Of a stretch of DNA of 64,000 bases, positions 19,190 to 28,170 are shown one piece after another (the first letter of the stretch is position 1; every line of letters starts with the position of its first letter). Source of the stretch: DASXAI01 sp963798445 (GTDB lineage Bacteria; Actinomycetota; Acidimicrobiia; Acidimicrobiales; Ilumatobacteraceae); NCBI GenBank assembly GCA_963798445.1, contig CAWCTH010000003.1, positions 1,302,001 through 1,366,000 on the forward strand. The letters run 5' to 3'. Under the pieces are notes generated by a model that saw only the letters and a list, made by a program, of their open reading frames with translations, was not told where the DNA came from and did no database searches. Both the position numbers and the translations under genes were made by a program.

Positions 19190-20134
19190 TCAGGCGCATC
19201 CACGCGACTTCGGCATCACCGGCGTGATCTCGACCTGCCCAATGGTGGGAAGCTCGAGGAGCCGACGCCGAAGCCGTTCGATGTTGTCAACCAGGCCGGC
19301 GCCGGTCATCGGCACCACCCGGACCAGAACGAGGACCTGATCGGGTCCGGTCCACACCGCGGTGAGATCGGCCACCTGGGCCACCCACGGCTCGGATGCC
19401 ACCAACCCGGCCAGGCGCTGGCGCAAAGCGGCCGGCGTGGACTCGCCGATCAGAAGGGCGGCGTTGCGGCGCGCCAGCAGATAGGCCGCCACGATGAGCA
19501 GCATGCCGATGAGGAGACTGGCGATCCCGTCGGAAAGGGCCGAGCCGGTGGCGGCGTGGAGCAGCAGCGCGGCGAGGGCCAGGCCGATGCCGATGAGAGC
19601 GGCCGAGTCCTCGATGAAGACCGTCGAGGGCGTGGGATTGGACGATGTCTGGACATGATCGACCAGGTCGAGGTGGCGAGCGTCGGCCTCCCGCTCCAGT
19701 TGCCGGTGGGCCGTCCGCCACGACGCAGCTTCGAAGATGGCTGACACGACCAGCACGATCACACCGATCGGGACCGACAACAGCGGCTCGGGACGCCGGA
19801 TGCTCTGCACTCCTTCGTAGATGGCCGCCAGGCCGCCGACGACGAAGATGCCGACCGCGGCGAGCAGTGCCCAGAAGTACGTTGCCCGCCCGTAACCAAA
19901 TGGATGCTGATCGTCGCGAGGACGGCGGGCGTGGCGGACCCCCGCATAGAGCATCAGCTCGTTGGCCGAGTCGGCCACCGAGTGTGCGGTCTCGGCCGCT
20001 AGCGCCGCCGAGCCAGTAAGTGCGGCGGCCACACCCTTGGCCAGGGCGACGAGCAGGTTGGCGGCCAGCGCAACGATGACCGTACGGCCGCTGGCGGGGT
20101 CTGGTGACGACGACCGGACGCGACGAGGGACCAT
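19190..20134 (-). CDS. cation diffusion facilitator (CDF) metal exporter
   Basis: This 314-residue membrane transporter exports divalent metal ions, typically Zn, Co, Cd, Fe or Mn, in exchange for protons. Six hydrophobic segments are visible. TM2 has AAETAHSVADSANELM (the H-x-x-x-D metal site) and TM5 has FIEDSAALIGIGLALAALLL (the second E/D site). HPFGYGRATYFWALLAAVGI is the conserved TM3 entry. The C-terminal cytoplasmic ferredoxin-like domain (about residues 220-310) is present. An AGGAAGG site lies upstream of ATG 20134. It is divergent from a DUF421 gene. The metal cannot be predicted. Confidence 0.9.
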   Translation of the reverse strand: MVPRRVRSSSPDPASGRTVIVALAANLLVALAKGVAAALTGSAALAAETAHSVADSANELMLYAGVRHARRPRDDQHPFGYGRATYFWALLAAVGIFVVGGLAAIYEGVQSIRRPEPLLSVPIGVIVLVVSAIFEAASWRTAHRQLEREADARHLDLVDHVQTSSNPTPSTVFIEDSAALIGIGLALAALLLHAATGSALSDGIASLLIGMLLIVAAYLLARRNAALLIGESTPAALRQRLAGLVASEPWVAQVADLTAVWTGPDQVLVLVRVVPMTGAGLVDNIERLRRRLLELPTIGQVEITPVMPKSRGCA

Positions 20135-20225
20135 GCCGGCACGCCCTTCCTAGGCTCGTCGACAATCAAGCACCCGCCATGTACCCGATGGTCCCGCTCG
20201 TAGCCACGCCGTTTCGGCGCCGCCG

Positions 20226-20777
20226 GTGAGCGCCTGCATGGCACCATCGGCGGCCGGGTATGGCGGTCACGTGGACTGGATCTTGGGTTCGTGGAGGTCC
20301 GCCGGCTACGTCGCGCTGTCGGCGGTCCTCATCTACCTCTCAGCCGTCGTAGCGCTGCGCACGGGCGAACGGCGCACGCTGGCTGAGCTGACGATCTTCG
20401 ACTTCACCGTGGCTGTCGCGCTCGGCACCATCATCGGGCGCACCGCCACCACCGAGTCGCCGTCGTACGTGCAGGGTGTCGTCGCCGTCGTCGCCCTGCT
20501 GGCGACCCACCGCTTCGTGGCTTGGGGCCGGCTGCACAGCCAACTCGTGCACCGCATCGTCGATCGGCGCCCGAGGGTGCTGGTACGCGACGGCATCGTG
20601 GACGTCGAGACGACCCGCAGGGCACTCGTGAGCGACGATGACCTGCAGACCGTCCTACGCCAACACGGGCTCGTCGATCTGTCCGCGGTCCGCCTGGTGG
20701 TCTTGGAACCGCGGGGGGCCTTCTCGGTGATCGTGGAGCCGGTTCGGACTGGCCTGACCGAGGCGCCGCCGGACTGA
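20226..20777 (+). CDS. DUF421 (YetF-like) membrane protein
   Basis: This 183-residue protein starts at GTG 20226, or possibly ATG 20238. Three N-terminal hydrophobic segments include the family signature RTLAELTIFDFTVAVALGTI. The cytoplasmic part, with PRVLVRDGIVDVETTRRALV and DDLQTVLRQHGLVDLSAVRL, matches the DUF421 C-terminal domain. YetF-type proteins are linked to spore or stress biology in Bacillus; their molecular role is unknown. It stands alone, divergent from the CDF transporter. Confidence 0.85.
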   Translation: MSACMAPSAAGYGGHVDWILGSWRSAGYVALSAVLIYLSAVVALRTGERRTLAELTIFDFTVAVALGTIIGRTATTESPSYVQGVVAVVALLATHRFVAWGRLHSQLVHRIVDRRPRVLVRDGIVDVETTRRALVSDDDLQTVLRQHGLVDLSAVRLVVLEPRGAFSVIVEPVRTGLTEAPPD

Positions 20778-20875
20778 AGCGGCTGTTCTTGGCAGTTGTG
20801 TCAGGTGCCCGGCGCGATTCTTCCATCAGTGACCCGGACATGATCGTTGACGACCAACGTCGGCTAACCCAACGG

Positions 20876-21622
20876 CTAACCCACCTCCCGAAGCCGCGCC
20901 TGGAGTTGAGCATTGATGCGGCGGAGCCGCCTCGAGACCTGCACCTGGTTGCTCCCGATCCGCTCGGCGATCTCATGTTGTGTCAGGCCCTCGTAGTACC
21001 GCAGGTGGACGATGCGGCGGTCACACCGTGACAGATCCCCGATCGCCTTTCGCACAACGAGCCGGCGGACGAAGTCGTCGCTGCCGACGGCCGCCGTCGC
21101 AGTCGCCGGCACGTCACCCTCGCCCGGCTCCAGTGGTTCGAGGCGGTTGGCGTGGAGCGCGTCCAGTGCGAGCAGCACGTCGCTGTCTTCGACGTGTAGA
21201 TGCGTTGCCAGCTCGGTGATCGTTGGGGATCGCCCGAGTTGCTGGCTCAACAGGTCCGCCTCGCGGCGAAGGGCGACCGACAGGTCCTTGGCGCGCCGAC
21301 CGACGTGCATCGTCCAGGCAGCGTCGCGGAAGTGGCGGCGGAGCTCGCCGAGAACCGTCGGGATGGCGTAGGTGGCGAAAGCGACGCCATGGTCGGGATC
21401 GAAGCGTTCGACAGCCTTGACCACACCAAGATTGGCCACCTGCAAGAGATCGTCAAAGCTTTCGCCTCGGCCGACGAACCGCTTGGCGCAATAGTGGGCG
21501 ATCCAACGATGACAGAGCACGAGCTCATTGCGGACGTCCCTGCCATGCCCGATCCGGTACTGCCGGAACAGAGCATCGACGTCACCGTCGATACCCGTCG
21601 CCGACGCTTCGGCCGCGCTCAT
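20876..21622 (-). CDS. SigB/SigF-type alternative sigma factor
   Basis: This 248-residue sigma factor belongs to the stress/sporulation SigB-F-G group. Region 2 covers about residues 30-100 (FDDLLQVANLGVVKAVERFD, FATYAIPTVLGELRRHFRD). Region 3 covers about 105-150 (LGRSPTITELATHLHV), and region 4 the C-terminus (LTQHEIAERIGSNQVQVSRR). Its start overlaps the stop of the STAS gene by ATGA, so the antagonist and sigma are co-translated. No kinase-type anti-sigma factor (RsbW-like) is adjacent. It would direct RNA polymerase to a stress regulon. Confidence 0.92.
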   Translation of the reverse strand: MSAAEASATGIDGDVDALFRQYRIGHGRDVRNELVLCHRWIAHYCAKRFVGRGESFDDLLQVANLGVVKAVERFDPDHGVAFATYAIPTVLGELRRHFRDAAWTMHVGRRAKDLSVALRREADLLSQQLGRSPTITELATHLHVEDSDVLLALDALHANRLEPLEPGEGDVPATATAAVGSDDFVRRLVVRKAIGDLSRCDRRIVHLRYYEGLTQHEIAERIGSNQVQVSRRLRRINAQLQARLREVG

Positions 21623-22020
21623 AACCTGTCGAACTCGACGATGGCGTGGCTGACTTCCTGCCAGTTGAGAATGTCCAGGACCTCGCGGGCAGCAGGGCTC
21701 ATGGCCACGAACTCCAGTCTCCCGTGGCCACTTGCGAGGATCTGGTGCATCCGCAGGAGCAGAGCGAAGCCGGCGGCACTCAGCCGGCTGACTTCGGACA
21801 GATCAACGATGACCCGACGTGACGCGGCCGCCAGCTCCAGGAGATCCGCACCCAGCGCCTCACACGTGTGCTCGCCGAGTGCCCCGACGACGAACAGCTC
21901 CACGGCGAGCGACGTGGGTACGCCACCCGCAAGCTCGGTCAGTCCCGCCGTCGTATCACTGCCGTCGCCCGCGGTCGCCAGCAGCATCATCCGATGTTCG
22001 TTCCTTGCCCCTGCCGTCAT
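21619..22020 (-). CDS. STAS-domain anti-sigma factor antagonist
   Basis: This 133-residue STAS-domain protein starts at ATG 22020. The core TSLAVELFVVGALGEHTCEA and VIVDLSEVSRLSAAGFALLL is the SpoIIAA/RsbV fold. The Ser of RLSAAG is at the position normally phosphorylated by an anti-sigma kinase. In partner switching, the unphosphorylated form binds the anti-sigma factor and frees the sigma factor. It precedes and overlaps the sigma gene. No anti-sigma kinase is encoded nearby. Confidence 0.85.
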   Translation of the reverse strand: MTAGARNEHRMMLLATAGDGSDTTAGLTELAGGVPTSLAVELFVVGALGEHTCEALGADLLELAAASRRVIVDLSEVSRLSAAGFALLLRMHQILASGHGRLEFVAMSPAAREVLDILNWQEVSHAIVEFDRL

Positions 22021-22327
22021 GGCGCGATGTCCCCCTCGGGAGGTCGCCGGGGGTCACGGGCGACGGACGGGTGCCAAGGGTCAAGGGCAGCAGGAACAGT
22101 ATGGCGTGTTCTCCGTCAAGCACAACGCGCGGCGAGCGCGCCGAGGACACTGGCGCAGCCCTGAACGGGTATGCTCAAGTCCCGTCGTTGACGAATCGGC
22201 CGTGCGTCTCCATCAGGAGCCGGTACGGCCCTAAGCACGTGAGCTTTGCCACCTGCGCCGCTGCAGGCAGCTCCCCGGGCGTTCGCCGCATTGCCCGTTC
22301 GGACGCCTCACGGATGCTTGGTATCGC
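22021..22327. other. intergenic region between divergent STAS and GAF-ANTAR genes
   Basis: This 307-base gap probably carries divergent promoters. I see no gene and no convincing repeat. Confidence 0.5.
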
Positions 22328-23029
22328 TTGATCAATCCAGAATCGCTCCTCGATGTCCTGACCCGGTTCTCGCGAACCCTTGCCAGCAGCTACGACGTCT
22401 CCGATGTGCTCTTCGAGCTCAGCGACAGCGTCGTCGCCGTCCTGGGCGCGGCCGCGGCCGGCGTGTCGCTCGCTGATGAGACCGGTACCTTGCGATTCGC
22501 GACCGCAAGCAACGAGGTCGTCGGTTTCGTCGAGCAGGTCCAGCAGGACAGCCGGCAGGGCCCCTGCCACCGAGCCTACGCGACGAATGAGCCGGTCTTC
22601 ATCTCTGATCTGCGAGCCTGCGACGACTGGCCCGCCATGCGTGATGCCGCGCTCCGAGTCGGGTTCATCGCCGTCGCCGGCATTCCGATGGCGCTCAACG
22701 GCATCACGCTGGGCTCGCTCGACATCTACGACGACGATGTTCGCGCGTGGGCTGACGACGACGCTGCTGCCGCCCGCGTGCTCGCCGACATAGCCACGAG
22801 CTACATCGTGCACGCCTCGGAACTTGAACAGGCCCGCCGAATCAATGAACAACTCCAAGCCGCGCTCGACAGCCGAGTGCTGATCGAACAAGCCAAGGGG
22901 TTGCTGGCCGGCGAGCGCCACATCAGCCTCGATGAAGCCTTCAAGGTCCTACGCCGCCACGCCCGAAGCCACAACGCCACCGTCCGTTCCGTCGCAGTTG
23001 CCGTTGTAGAACTTGGAATGCGACCCTGA
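22328..23029 (+). CDS. GAF-ANTAR RNA-binding antiterminator
   Basis: This 233-residue protein starts at TTG 22328, the only plausible in-frame start before the conserved N-terminus. Residues about 5-160 form a GAF sensor domain (GQGPCHRAYATNEPVFISDL in outline, GFIAVAGIPMALNGITLGSL). Residues about 170-228 form an ANTAR domain with RVLIEQAKGLLAGERHISLD and EAFKVLRRHARSH. ANTAR proteins bind paired hairpins in nascent RNA and prevent termination; GAF senses a ligand or redox state. The family is typical of actinomycetes. It sits next to the STAS-sigma operon, suggesting a linked stress circuit. Confidence 0.93.
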   Translation: MINPESLLDVLTRFSRTLASSYDVSDVLFELSDSVVAVLGAAAAGVSLADETGTLRFATASNEVVGFVEQVQQDSRQGPCHRAYATNEPVFISDLRACDDWPAMRDAALRVGFIAVAGIPMALNGITLGSLDIYDDDVRAWADDDAAAARVLADIATSYIVHASELEQARRINEQLQAALDSRVLIEQAKGLLAGERHISLDEAFKVLRRHARSHNATVRSVAVAVVELGMRP

Positions 23030-23086
23030 CAGGAACCGGCCGTTCACTCTCCGGGCTCTGTCCGGAGAAGCCGCGGCCGGCCGGGG

Positions 23087-23599
23087 TCAGGCCCGCCGCT
23101 CGACGTAGTGGTCCGGGTCCTTGTCCTGGCTGTCGACGCCGGACGCGTGACCGGCCTCGAACGAGACGAAGGCCTGGCCCAGCTCGTGGCGCACCGCGAC
23201 GGGAGCGCTCTGGCGGAAGTCCGCGAGTGACTCCCGCTCCTCTTCGGCCATGTGGTCACCGTTCGCCTTTCTGGTAGCGGCGACACCAGCCCACCAACGC
23301 TCGGAGCCGGCTTCATGTCGCGTCGTCTCGGCGATGGCATCTCGGATGTCGTTGTGGTCCTTCACCGCGTCCCTGGTCTCGGCGGCGGCGCTGTCCTTGT
23401 CGCCGGCCCCCGTGCCGATCTTGAGGAGTTCCGGGTAGAAGAGCCGCTCCTCGGCCTCGGCGTGCACCTCCAAAAGGATGCGAAGCCGGGTCCACACCGC
23501 CGCCGCCGCCCCCGGGTCGCCGCGGTGCATGTCATCGAGCAGGGCGAACATCCGGCGCTGCTCGTGGTGGTCCGACGTGATCAGTTCGGTGATGTCCAT
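23087..23599 (-). CDS. hemerythrin HHE-domain protein
   Basis: This 170-residue protein starts at ATG 23599 after AAGGAGG. It contains the diiron-binding residues of the HHE cation-binding fold: SDHHEQRRMFALLDD, EVHAEAEERLFYPEL, KDHNDIRDAI and NGDHMAEEERESL. Such cytoplasmic proteins bind O2, NO or iron or sense redox state. The C-terminus is polar and its role is unclear. It is a single gene near stress regulators. Confidence 0.88.
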   Translation of the reverse strand: MDITELITSDHHEQRRMFALLDDMHRGDPGAAAAVWTRLRILLEVHAEAEERLFYPELLKIGTGAGDKDSAAAETRDAVKDHNDIRDAIAETTRHEAGSERWWAGVAATRKANGDHMAEEERESLADFRQSAPVAVRHELGQAFVSFEAGHASGVDSQDKDPDHYVERRA

Positions 23600-23711
23600 C
23601 TTGTTCGGCCTCCTTCGACGAGAACAACAGCATCTGCGCCTGGCGACGGCGGCGCCTTGGCGCAGCCCAGAACGCTTGCTCCCGGTCGGCGCGAGCGCGT
23701 CGAGGCGGAAG

Positions 23712-24725
23712 TCAAGAAGCTTCTCGGCGGCGGGCCCCCAGCACGCGCCGTCGTTCCTTCAGCGTCTCGACGCTCGCCCGGCAGAACGTGGCCGCCGTGG
23801 CCGGCAACGACTTCAGAAAGCTCGGGTCCCAGAAGCCGCCCGCCTGATCGTCGAACGACCCGTGCGCGCCATGGTCGAGGTCGACGTCGGCCGGATCCCA
23901 GAGATTGACAGGCCTATGAGCGGACACGCGCTCGGACGTGAGCTGGGTGTCCCAGGCCCCGAGGGCGGCGTAATGGTTCCCGAGATCCGGCGCGATCTTC
24001 GCCGCCGCGACCAGGAGCTTGTTCCACGACCCGATCACCTTGTTCCGCCGTCCGTCGAGGGCGACATCGACGATGAAGCGGGCGGGTATCTCGGGTTGGT
24101 AGATCGGGGGTACCGGCATCGGGTGCCGATCCATGGTGGTGGCGCACCAGTCGAACTGGGGCGTGTTCACCGCCGGAAGATGGACCATGCTCATGCGCAC
24201 GTGGCTGCCGTCGTGGAGCAGCTCGGCCCGGGTCGATTCGAAGAACCCGCGGCACGCGAACTTGGACGAGCAGTACGCCGACTGCAACGGGATCCCGAGG
24301 AACGCCAGCGCCGAGCCGACGTTCACGATGGCACCCCGGTCGCGCGGCCTCATGCGCGACAGCGCCGCTTTGGTTCCCCAGACCTGCCCGAGGAACGTGA
24401 CTTCGACGGCTCGACGAAACTGGTCGGCGTCGATCTCCCAGACCGGGGCAAATGCCGTGGTCATGGCGTCGTTCACCCACACGTCGATCTCGCCGAGCTG
24501 TTCCTCGAACTCGGTCGCGGCGGCGTCGACCTGCTCGAAGTCGGCGACGTCGGCCTGCACCGTCCAGGCCCGCTGCCCCGACGATTCCACGCCCTCCTTG
24601 GCGACCCGCAGGCCCTCGGCGCCACGGGCCAACAGCCCGACATCGAAGCCGCGTTCGGCAAAGGCCTGGGCCGTAGCCCGTCCCACACCCGCGGACGCTC
24701 CCGTGATAACGACGACCTTCGACAT
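23712..24725 (-). CDS. SDR-family oxidoreductase
   Basis: This 337-residue short-chain dehydrogenase starts at ATG 24725, after GGAAAGGAC. The N-terminal cofactor motif is VITGASAGVGRATAQAFAER, and DVADFEQVD follows the second strand. The catalytic residues are SALAFLGIPLQSAYCSSKFA (Ser, Tyr and Lys, the YxxxK motif). It has an extended C-terminal part of about 90 residues (RRNKVIGSWNKLLVAAAKIA, then a His/Asp-rich segment), seen in SDRs sometimes labelled as epimerases or 3-ketosteroid-type enzymes. The N-D-A in WVNDAMTTAF replaces the usual NNAG. The substrate is unknown. Confidence 0.88.
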   Translation of the reverse strand: MSKVVVITGASAGVGRATAQAFAERGFDVGLLARGAEGLRVAKEGVESSGQRAWTVQADVADFEQVDAAATEFEEQLGEIDVWVNDAMTTAFAPVWEIDADQFRRAVEVTFLGQVWGTKAALSRMRPRDRGAIVNVGSALAFLGIPLQSAYCSSKFACRGFFESTRAELLHDGSHVRMSMVHLPAVNTPQFDWCATTMDRHPMPVPPIYQPEIPARFIVDVALDGRRNKVIGSWNKLLVAAAKIAPDLGNHYAALGAWDTQLTSERVSAHRPVNLWDPADVDLDHGAHGSFDDQAGGFWDPSFLKSLPATAATFCRASVETLKERRRVLGARRREAS

Positions 24726-24811
24726 CGACTGTCCTTTCCGACCGTGCCGGCCACGACGCGGCAACCTCGGCTACTCCTTTCCCATCTTCTGGGCGCCGTT
24801 AGACGGCACAC

Positions 24812-25183
24812 TCAAATGACCGCTCGACTTCCGGGTGCTCCTCGCCGCGAACGCCAGCCGACGAAGGCCCAACCGCCGGCGAGGACGCCGTCGAGGGCGG
24901 CCCGGCGACGGTCCCGACCACTCGCCCCGTAGGTCAGCATGGATGCGGCATGGAGCACATCGACGATGACTCCAGCCTCCAGTACTCGGCGCCGCGGGGC
25001 GATGGCGCTTACGATGCCTTGGGCTACCTGGCGTGCCCCTAGGGCTCGGCACACCATCGTGTTCATCCCCGATGGCTGCGCACCGGCGCTGAGACCGAGG
25101 GCATGAGCCATCCGGGCCGGGAACACCACCAAGCCGACGCCCCACCCGATCCGAGCCGCTGCCACCGCCCGCGCCGCGGTCAC
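24812..25183 (-). CDS. small membrane protein, function unknown
   Basis: This protein is about 123 residues if it starts at GTG 25183; the open frame extends to 25282, but that part looks non-coding. Four weakly hydrophobic segments are visible (RIGWGVGLVVFPARMAHALG, ARQVAQGIVSAIAP, VIVDVLHAASMLTYGASG, ALDGVLAGGWAFVGW). It resembles small four-helix actinobacterial membrane proteins without assigned function. It follows the divergent SDR's upstream region on the same strand. Confidence 0.5.
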   Translation of the reverse strand: MTAARAVAAARIGWGVGLVVFPARMAHALGLSAGAQPSGMNTMVCRALGARQVAQGIVSAIAPRRRVLEAGVIVDVLHAASMLTYGASGRDRRRAALDGVLAGGWAFVGWRSRRGAPGSRAVI

Positions 25184-25324
25184 CCTTGGAGCCGATGCTG
25201 TGCGGCGGCCGCCAGGATCAGCTCCCCGTGCACGACACCACGATGCTGCATCACACCTCCATCTCGCCACGCCTCGGATCACGCGCCGACGCCAACACCT
25301 GTACGCGCCAGCAGCGGTGCGCCG

Positions 25325-26437
25325 TCAGCCCAGCTGGCCGAGCGTCACGTCATAGGTAGTCGTCGTTCCGTCCGGGTGGGTTACTGCCACCTTCACCTTG
25401 TCGTTCGGGTGTCGAGCGGCGAGAAGGTCGCCGAGGGTGCCGACGTCGGGCGTGGGCGTGCCATCGATCTGCGTGATCACGTCACCCGCACTGATCCCGG
25501 CCTGTGCCGCCGCCGACGCGGCGTCCACGCTGTGGACGAGCACGCCCGCCGGTTGGCCGGTTGACCCGTTGACGTCGGCGGCCGAGATCCCGAGCGCAGC
25601 GCGGCCTGAGTCTGTGACCTGTCCCGTCCGCACGAGCTGGTCGGCGATGCGCTTGATGGTGTTGCTCGGGATGGCGAAGCCGATGCCCCCGGCAGCCCCG
25701 CCACCGAGCTGCGGATCGGTGGCGGCCAGCGTCGGGATCCCGATCACCTCGCCACGGAGGTCGACAAGAGCGCCACCGCTATTGCCCGGATTGATCGGTG
25801 CGCTGGTCTGGATCGTGGACGGAAGGACGATGCCGTTGCCTTCGTCGACGGTGCGGCCGTTGAAGCTCACGATGCCCGCCGTCACCGAGCTGGCCAGCCC
25901 TAGGGGGTTGCCGATGGCGAGACAGATCTCCCCCACCTTCACCTGCGTGGAATCGGCGAGGACGGCGCCGCCGGGCAGGTTGTCGCCCGCGACCTTGATG
26001 ACGGCGAGATCGTCGGCCGGGAAGGTACCCACCAGGCTGGCATCGAGGGTCCGTCCATCGGCGAAGGTGACCTTGAACTGAGATGCGGATCCGACGACGT
26101 GATCGTTGGTCACGATGTCCCCCGACGAGTCGTACACGATGCCGGACCCGAGTCCGCTCGCGGTCGAGATCTCGACGACCTTCGGGCCGACTTGGGCCAC
26201 GACGGTCTCGTAGGCCTGCTCCAGGGAGTTGGCGGCCACGCTCGTCGGCGTCGCGCTGGTGGAGGGGGTCACCGTGGTCGCGCTCGAGTCGGTCGCGGTG
26301 GTCGCCGAGACGGCGGTGGCGGCGGACGCAGGGACGACCCCTGGTCCTGCCTGAGGGGAGGAGCAGCCGGTCAGCGCAGCGGCCGCCGCCACAACCGATG
26401 CGCTGACGGTCCACGCTGCCGAACGGAGTCGTGTCAT
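25325..26437 (-). CDS. DegP/HtrA-like trypsin-type serine protease, lipoprotein, with PDZ domain
   Basis: This 370-residue extracytoplasmic protease of the HtrA/DegP type starts at ATG 26437 with an excellent GGAGAGGAC site. The N-terminus carries a lipobox (LTGC, lipidated Cys25) followed by an Ala/Thr/Ser-rich linker of about 45 residues. The protease domain has the catalytic triad His113 (VTNDHVVG), Asp143 (ADDLAVIK) and Ser220 (NPGNSGGAL). A single PDZ domain covers about residues 275-370 (GVLVHSVDAASAAAQAGISA, GDVITQID). It should degrade or refold damaged envelope proteins. Divergent from the ASRT operon. Confidence 0.93.
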   Translation of the reverse strand: MTRLRSAAWTVSASVVAAAAALTGCSSPQAGPGVVPASAATAVSATTATDSSATTVTPSTSATPTSVAANSLEQAYETVVAQVGPKVVEISTASGLGSGIVYDSSGDIVTNDHVVGSASQFKVTFADGRTLDASLVGTFPADDLAVIKVAGDNLPGGAVLADSTQVKVGEICLAIGNPLGLASSVTAGIVSFNGRTVDEGNGIVLPSTIQTSAPINPGNSGGALVDLRGEVIGIPTLAATDPQLGGGAAGGIGFAIPSNTIKRIADQLVRTGQVTDSGRAALGISAADVNGSTGQPAGVLVHSVDAASAAAQAGISAGDVITQIDGTPTPDVGTLGDLLAARHPNDKVKVAVTHPDGTTTTYDVTLGQLG

Positions 26438-26670
26438 GTCCTCTCCCGATACGTCAGTCGGCGGATTCATACCCGGAAGTTGGCCCGCCGAATCAGGAAC
26501 GTTCTCGCCGCTGCCGCCGTCGGCTACCGGTGCTCGTCGCCCGCTGGTCGATCGCGCATCACCCTGGCCGGCGACGCTCCCCTTCGTTCGCACGGCCCAC
26601 GCCGGGCGGTACCCGCATGCATAGACCGGACCGTCGGGGGAAAGAAAGCTGTGGAGGAAGGAGCACGCCC

Positions 26671-27042
26671 ATGAACCGCGTCGGCCACACTCGATGGGTG
26701 ATACCGGAGGGCTGGATCCCCGCCTGGAGCCACGGTCCAGCACCACAGATGGCCGGCCATGAGGCGGCCTGCATCCTCAATCCTGGTGCCGCGCCCGCCA
26801 CGATTCAGATCACCATCTTCTTCGAGGACCGTGATCCGGCCGGCCCGTTCCAGGTCGTGGTGCCCGCCGCTCGCACCCGCCATGTGCGTTTCAACGAGCT
26901 GTCGGACCCCGAAGTGATACCGCGGGCCACCGCCTATTCGTCGGTGCTTGAGAGCGACGAGCCGGTCATCGTCCAGCACACTCGGCTTGATTCTCGCTCG
27001 AGCCGGGTCGCGCTCCTATCGACGCTGGCGTATCCGGCATGA
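26671..27042 (+). CDS. sensory rhodopsin transducer-like (ASRT superfamily) protein
   Basis: This 123-residue protein starts at ATG 26671 after AGGAAGGAG. It matches the ASRT family closely in pattern: an opening W-x-I-P-x-G, HEAACILNPGAAPATIQITI, then PAARTRHVRFNELSDPE, IPRATAYSSVL and VIVQHTRLDSR. ASRT proteins are beta-sandwich small-molecule binders; the founding member interacts with Anabaena sensory rhodopsin. Here no rhodopsin is visible in the window. Instead the gene overlaps an enolase-superfamily dehydratase by ATGA, supporting a role tied to sugar-acid metabolism. Confidence 0.88.
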   Translation: MNRVGHTRWVIPEGWIPAWSHGPAPQMAGHEAACILNPGAAPATIQITIFFEDRDPAGPFQVVVPAARTRHVRFNELSDPEVIPRATAYSSVLESDEPVIVQHTRLDSRSSRVALLSTLAYPA

Positions 27043-28136
27043 CCGCCGTCGACCGACTCGACATATCGGTGTACACGGTGCCCACCCCCGAGCCAGAGTC
27101 CGACGGCACACTGACCTGGTCGGCGACCACCGTGGTGGTGGCCGAGCCGGGCGCCGCCGGCGAGACCGGGCTCGGCTTCACCTACCACACCGCGGCCTGT
27201 GCCGACATCATCGGCGATGAGCTGCGCGACGCGGTCATCGGCGCTGACGTGATGGACATCGGTGGAACGTGGAGCGAAATGGTGCGGGGTATCCGGAACT
27301 TCGGCAGGCCCGGTGTCGTCTCGGCCGCCATCGCCGCCGTCGACATCGGCCTGTGGGACCTCAAGGCCAAGCTGCTGGGGGTGCCGCTCGTGTCGCTCCT
27401 GGGCGCTGTTCGCGACGAGGTCGCCGTGTACGGCAGTGGCGGGTTCACGAGCTACCCGGATGCGAGGTTGTGCGCTCAACTCGGCGGCTGGGTGCACGGC
27501 GACGGCATCGATCGGGTGAAGATGAAGGTCGGGACGGACTGGGGCGGGCAGCCGGCCCGGGATCTGGCGCGCGTCGCCCAGGTTCGCACGGTGTTGGGCG
27601 ACGGCCCCGAGCTCTTCGTCGACGCCAACGGGGCCTACGGGCGTAAGCAAGCGGCACGATTGGCCCGAGAGTTTGATGACTGCGGCGTGAGCTGGTTCGA
27701 GGAGCCCGTGTCGTCGGACGATCTCGAGGGTTTGCGGGTCGTTCGGGAGCAGGCGGCGATGGACGTCGCGGCCGGGGAGTACGGGTCCGATCTCGCCTAC
27801 TTCCAGCGGATGTGCGGTGCCGTCGCCGTCGACGTCGTTCAAGCAGACGTGAGTCGCTGCGCCGGAATCACCGAATGGCTCCGGATCGCGGCACTCGCAG
27901 CTGCCCACGGGCTCGAGATCTCCGGCCACTGCGCGCAGTCCCTGCATGCGCATCCTGCTTGCGCCGTGCCGAACCTGCGCCACCTCGAGTACTTCGTCGA
28001 CCACGAACGCGTCGACCGTCTCCTGTTCGACGGTGTGCTGGATCCCACAGGCGGTCATGTGCGCCCCGACCCGACGCGGCCAGGTCTGGGACTCTCCAAG
28101 CGCGGTGCTGACGCCGAGCGCTTCCGCGTCCGCTGA
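27039..28136 (+). CDS. mandelate racemase/muconate lactonizing enzyme-family protein
   Basis: This 365-residue enolase-superfamily enzyme is coupled to the ASRT-like gene by an ATGA overlap. The catalytic pattern is complete: Lys161-x-Lys163 (RVKMKVG), the metal ligands Asp195 (FVDANG), Glu221 (WFEEP) and Glu247 (AAGEYG), and a His in ISGHCAQSLHAHP (about 297-303). The N-terminal capping domain is residues 1-120. Members abstract a proton alpha to a carboxylate and either racemise or dehydrate acid sugars. The substrate cannot be told from sequence, but a sugar-acid dehydratase role is likely. Confidence 0.9.
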   Translation: MTAVDRLDISVYTVPTPEPESDGTLTWSATTVVVAEPGAAGETGLGFTYHTAACADIIGDELRDAVIGADVMDIGGTWSEMVRGIRNFGRPGVVSAAIAAVDIGLWDLKAKLLGVPLVSLLGAVRDEVAVYGSGGFTSYPDARLCAQLGGWVHGDGIDRVKMKVGTDWGGQPARDLARVAQVRTVLGDGPELFVDANGAYGRKQAARLAREFDDCGVSWFEEPVSSDDLEGLRVVREQAAMDVAAGEYGSDLAYFQRMCGAVAVDVVQADVSRCAGITEWLRIAALAAAHGLEISGHCAQSLHAHPACAVPNLRHLEYFVDHERVDRLLFDGVLDPTGGHVRPDPTRPGLGLSKRGADAERFRVR

Positions 28137-28170
28137 CCGCCGCCAGCGCTCGCCGTTCGCACCTGCGTCC

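Noticed and set aside
22175..22921. 248-codon minus-strand frame
   Set aside because: Antisense to the GAF-ANTAR gene, whose domains are clear.
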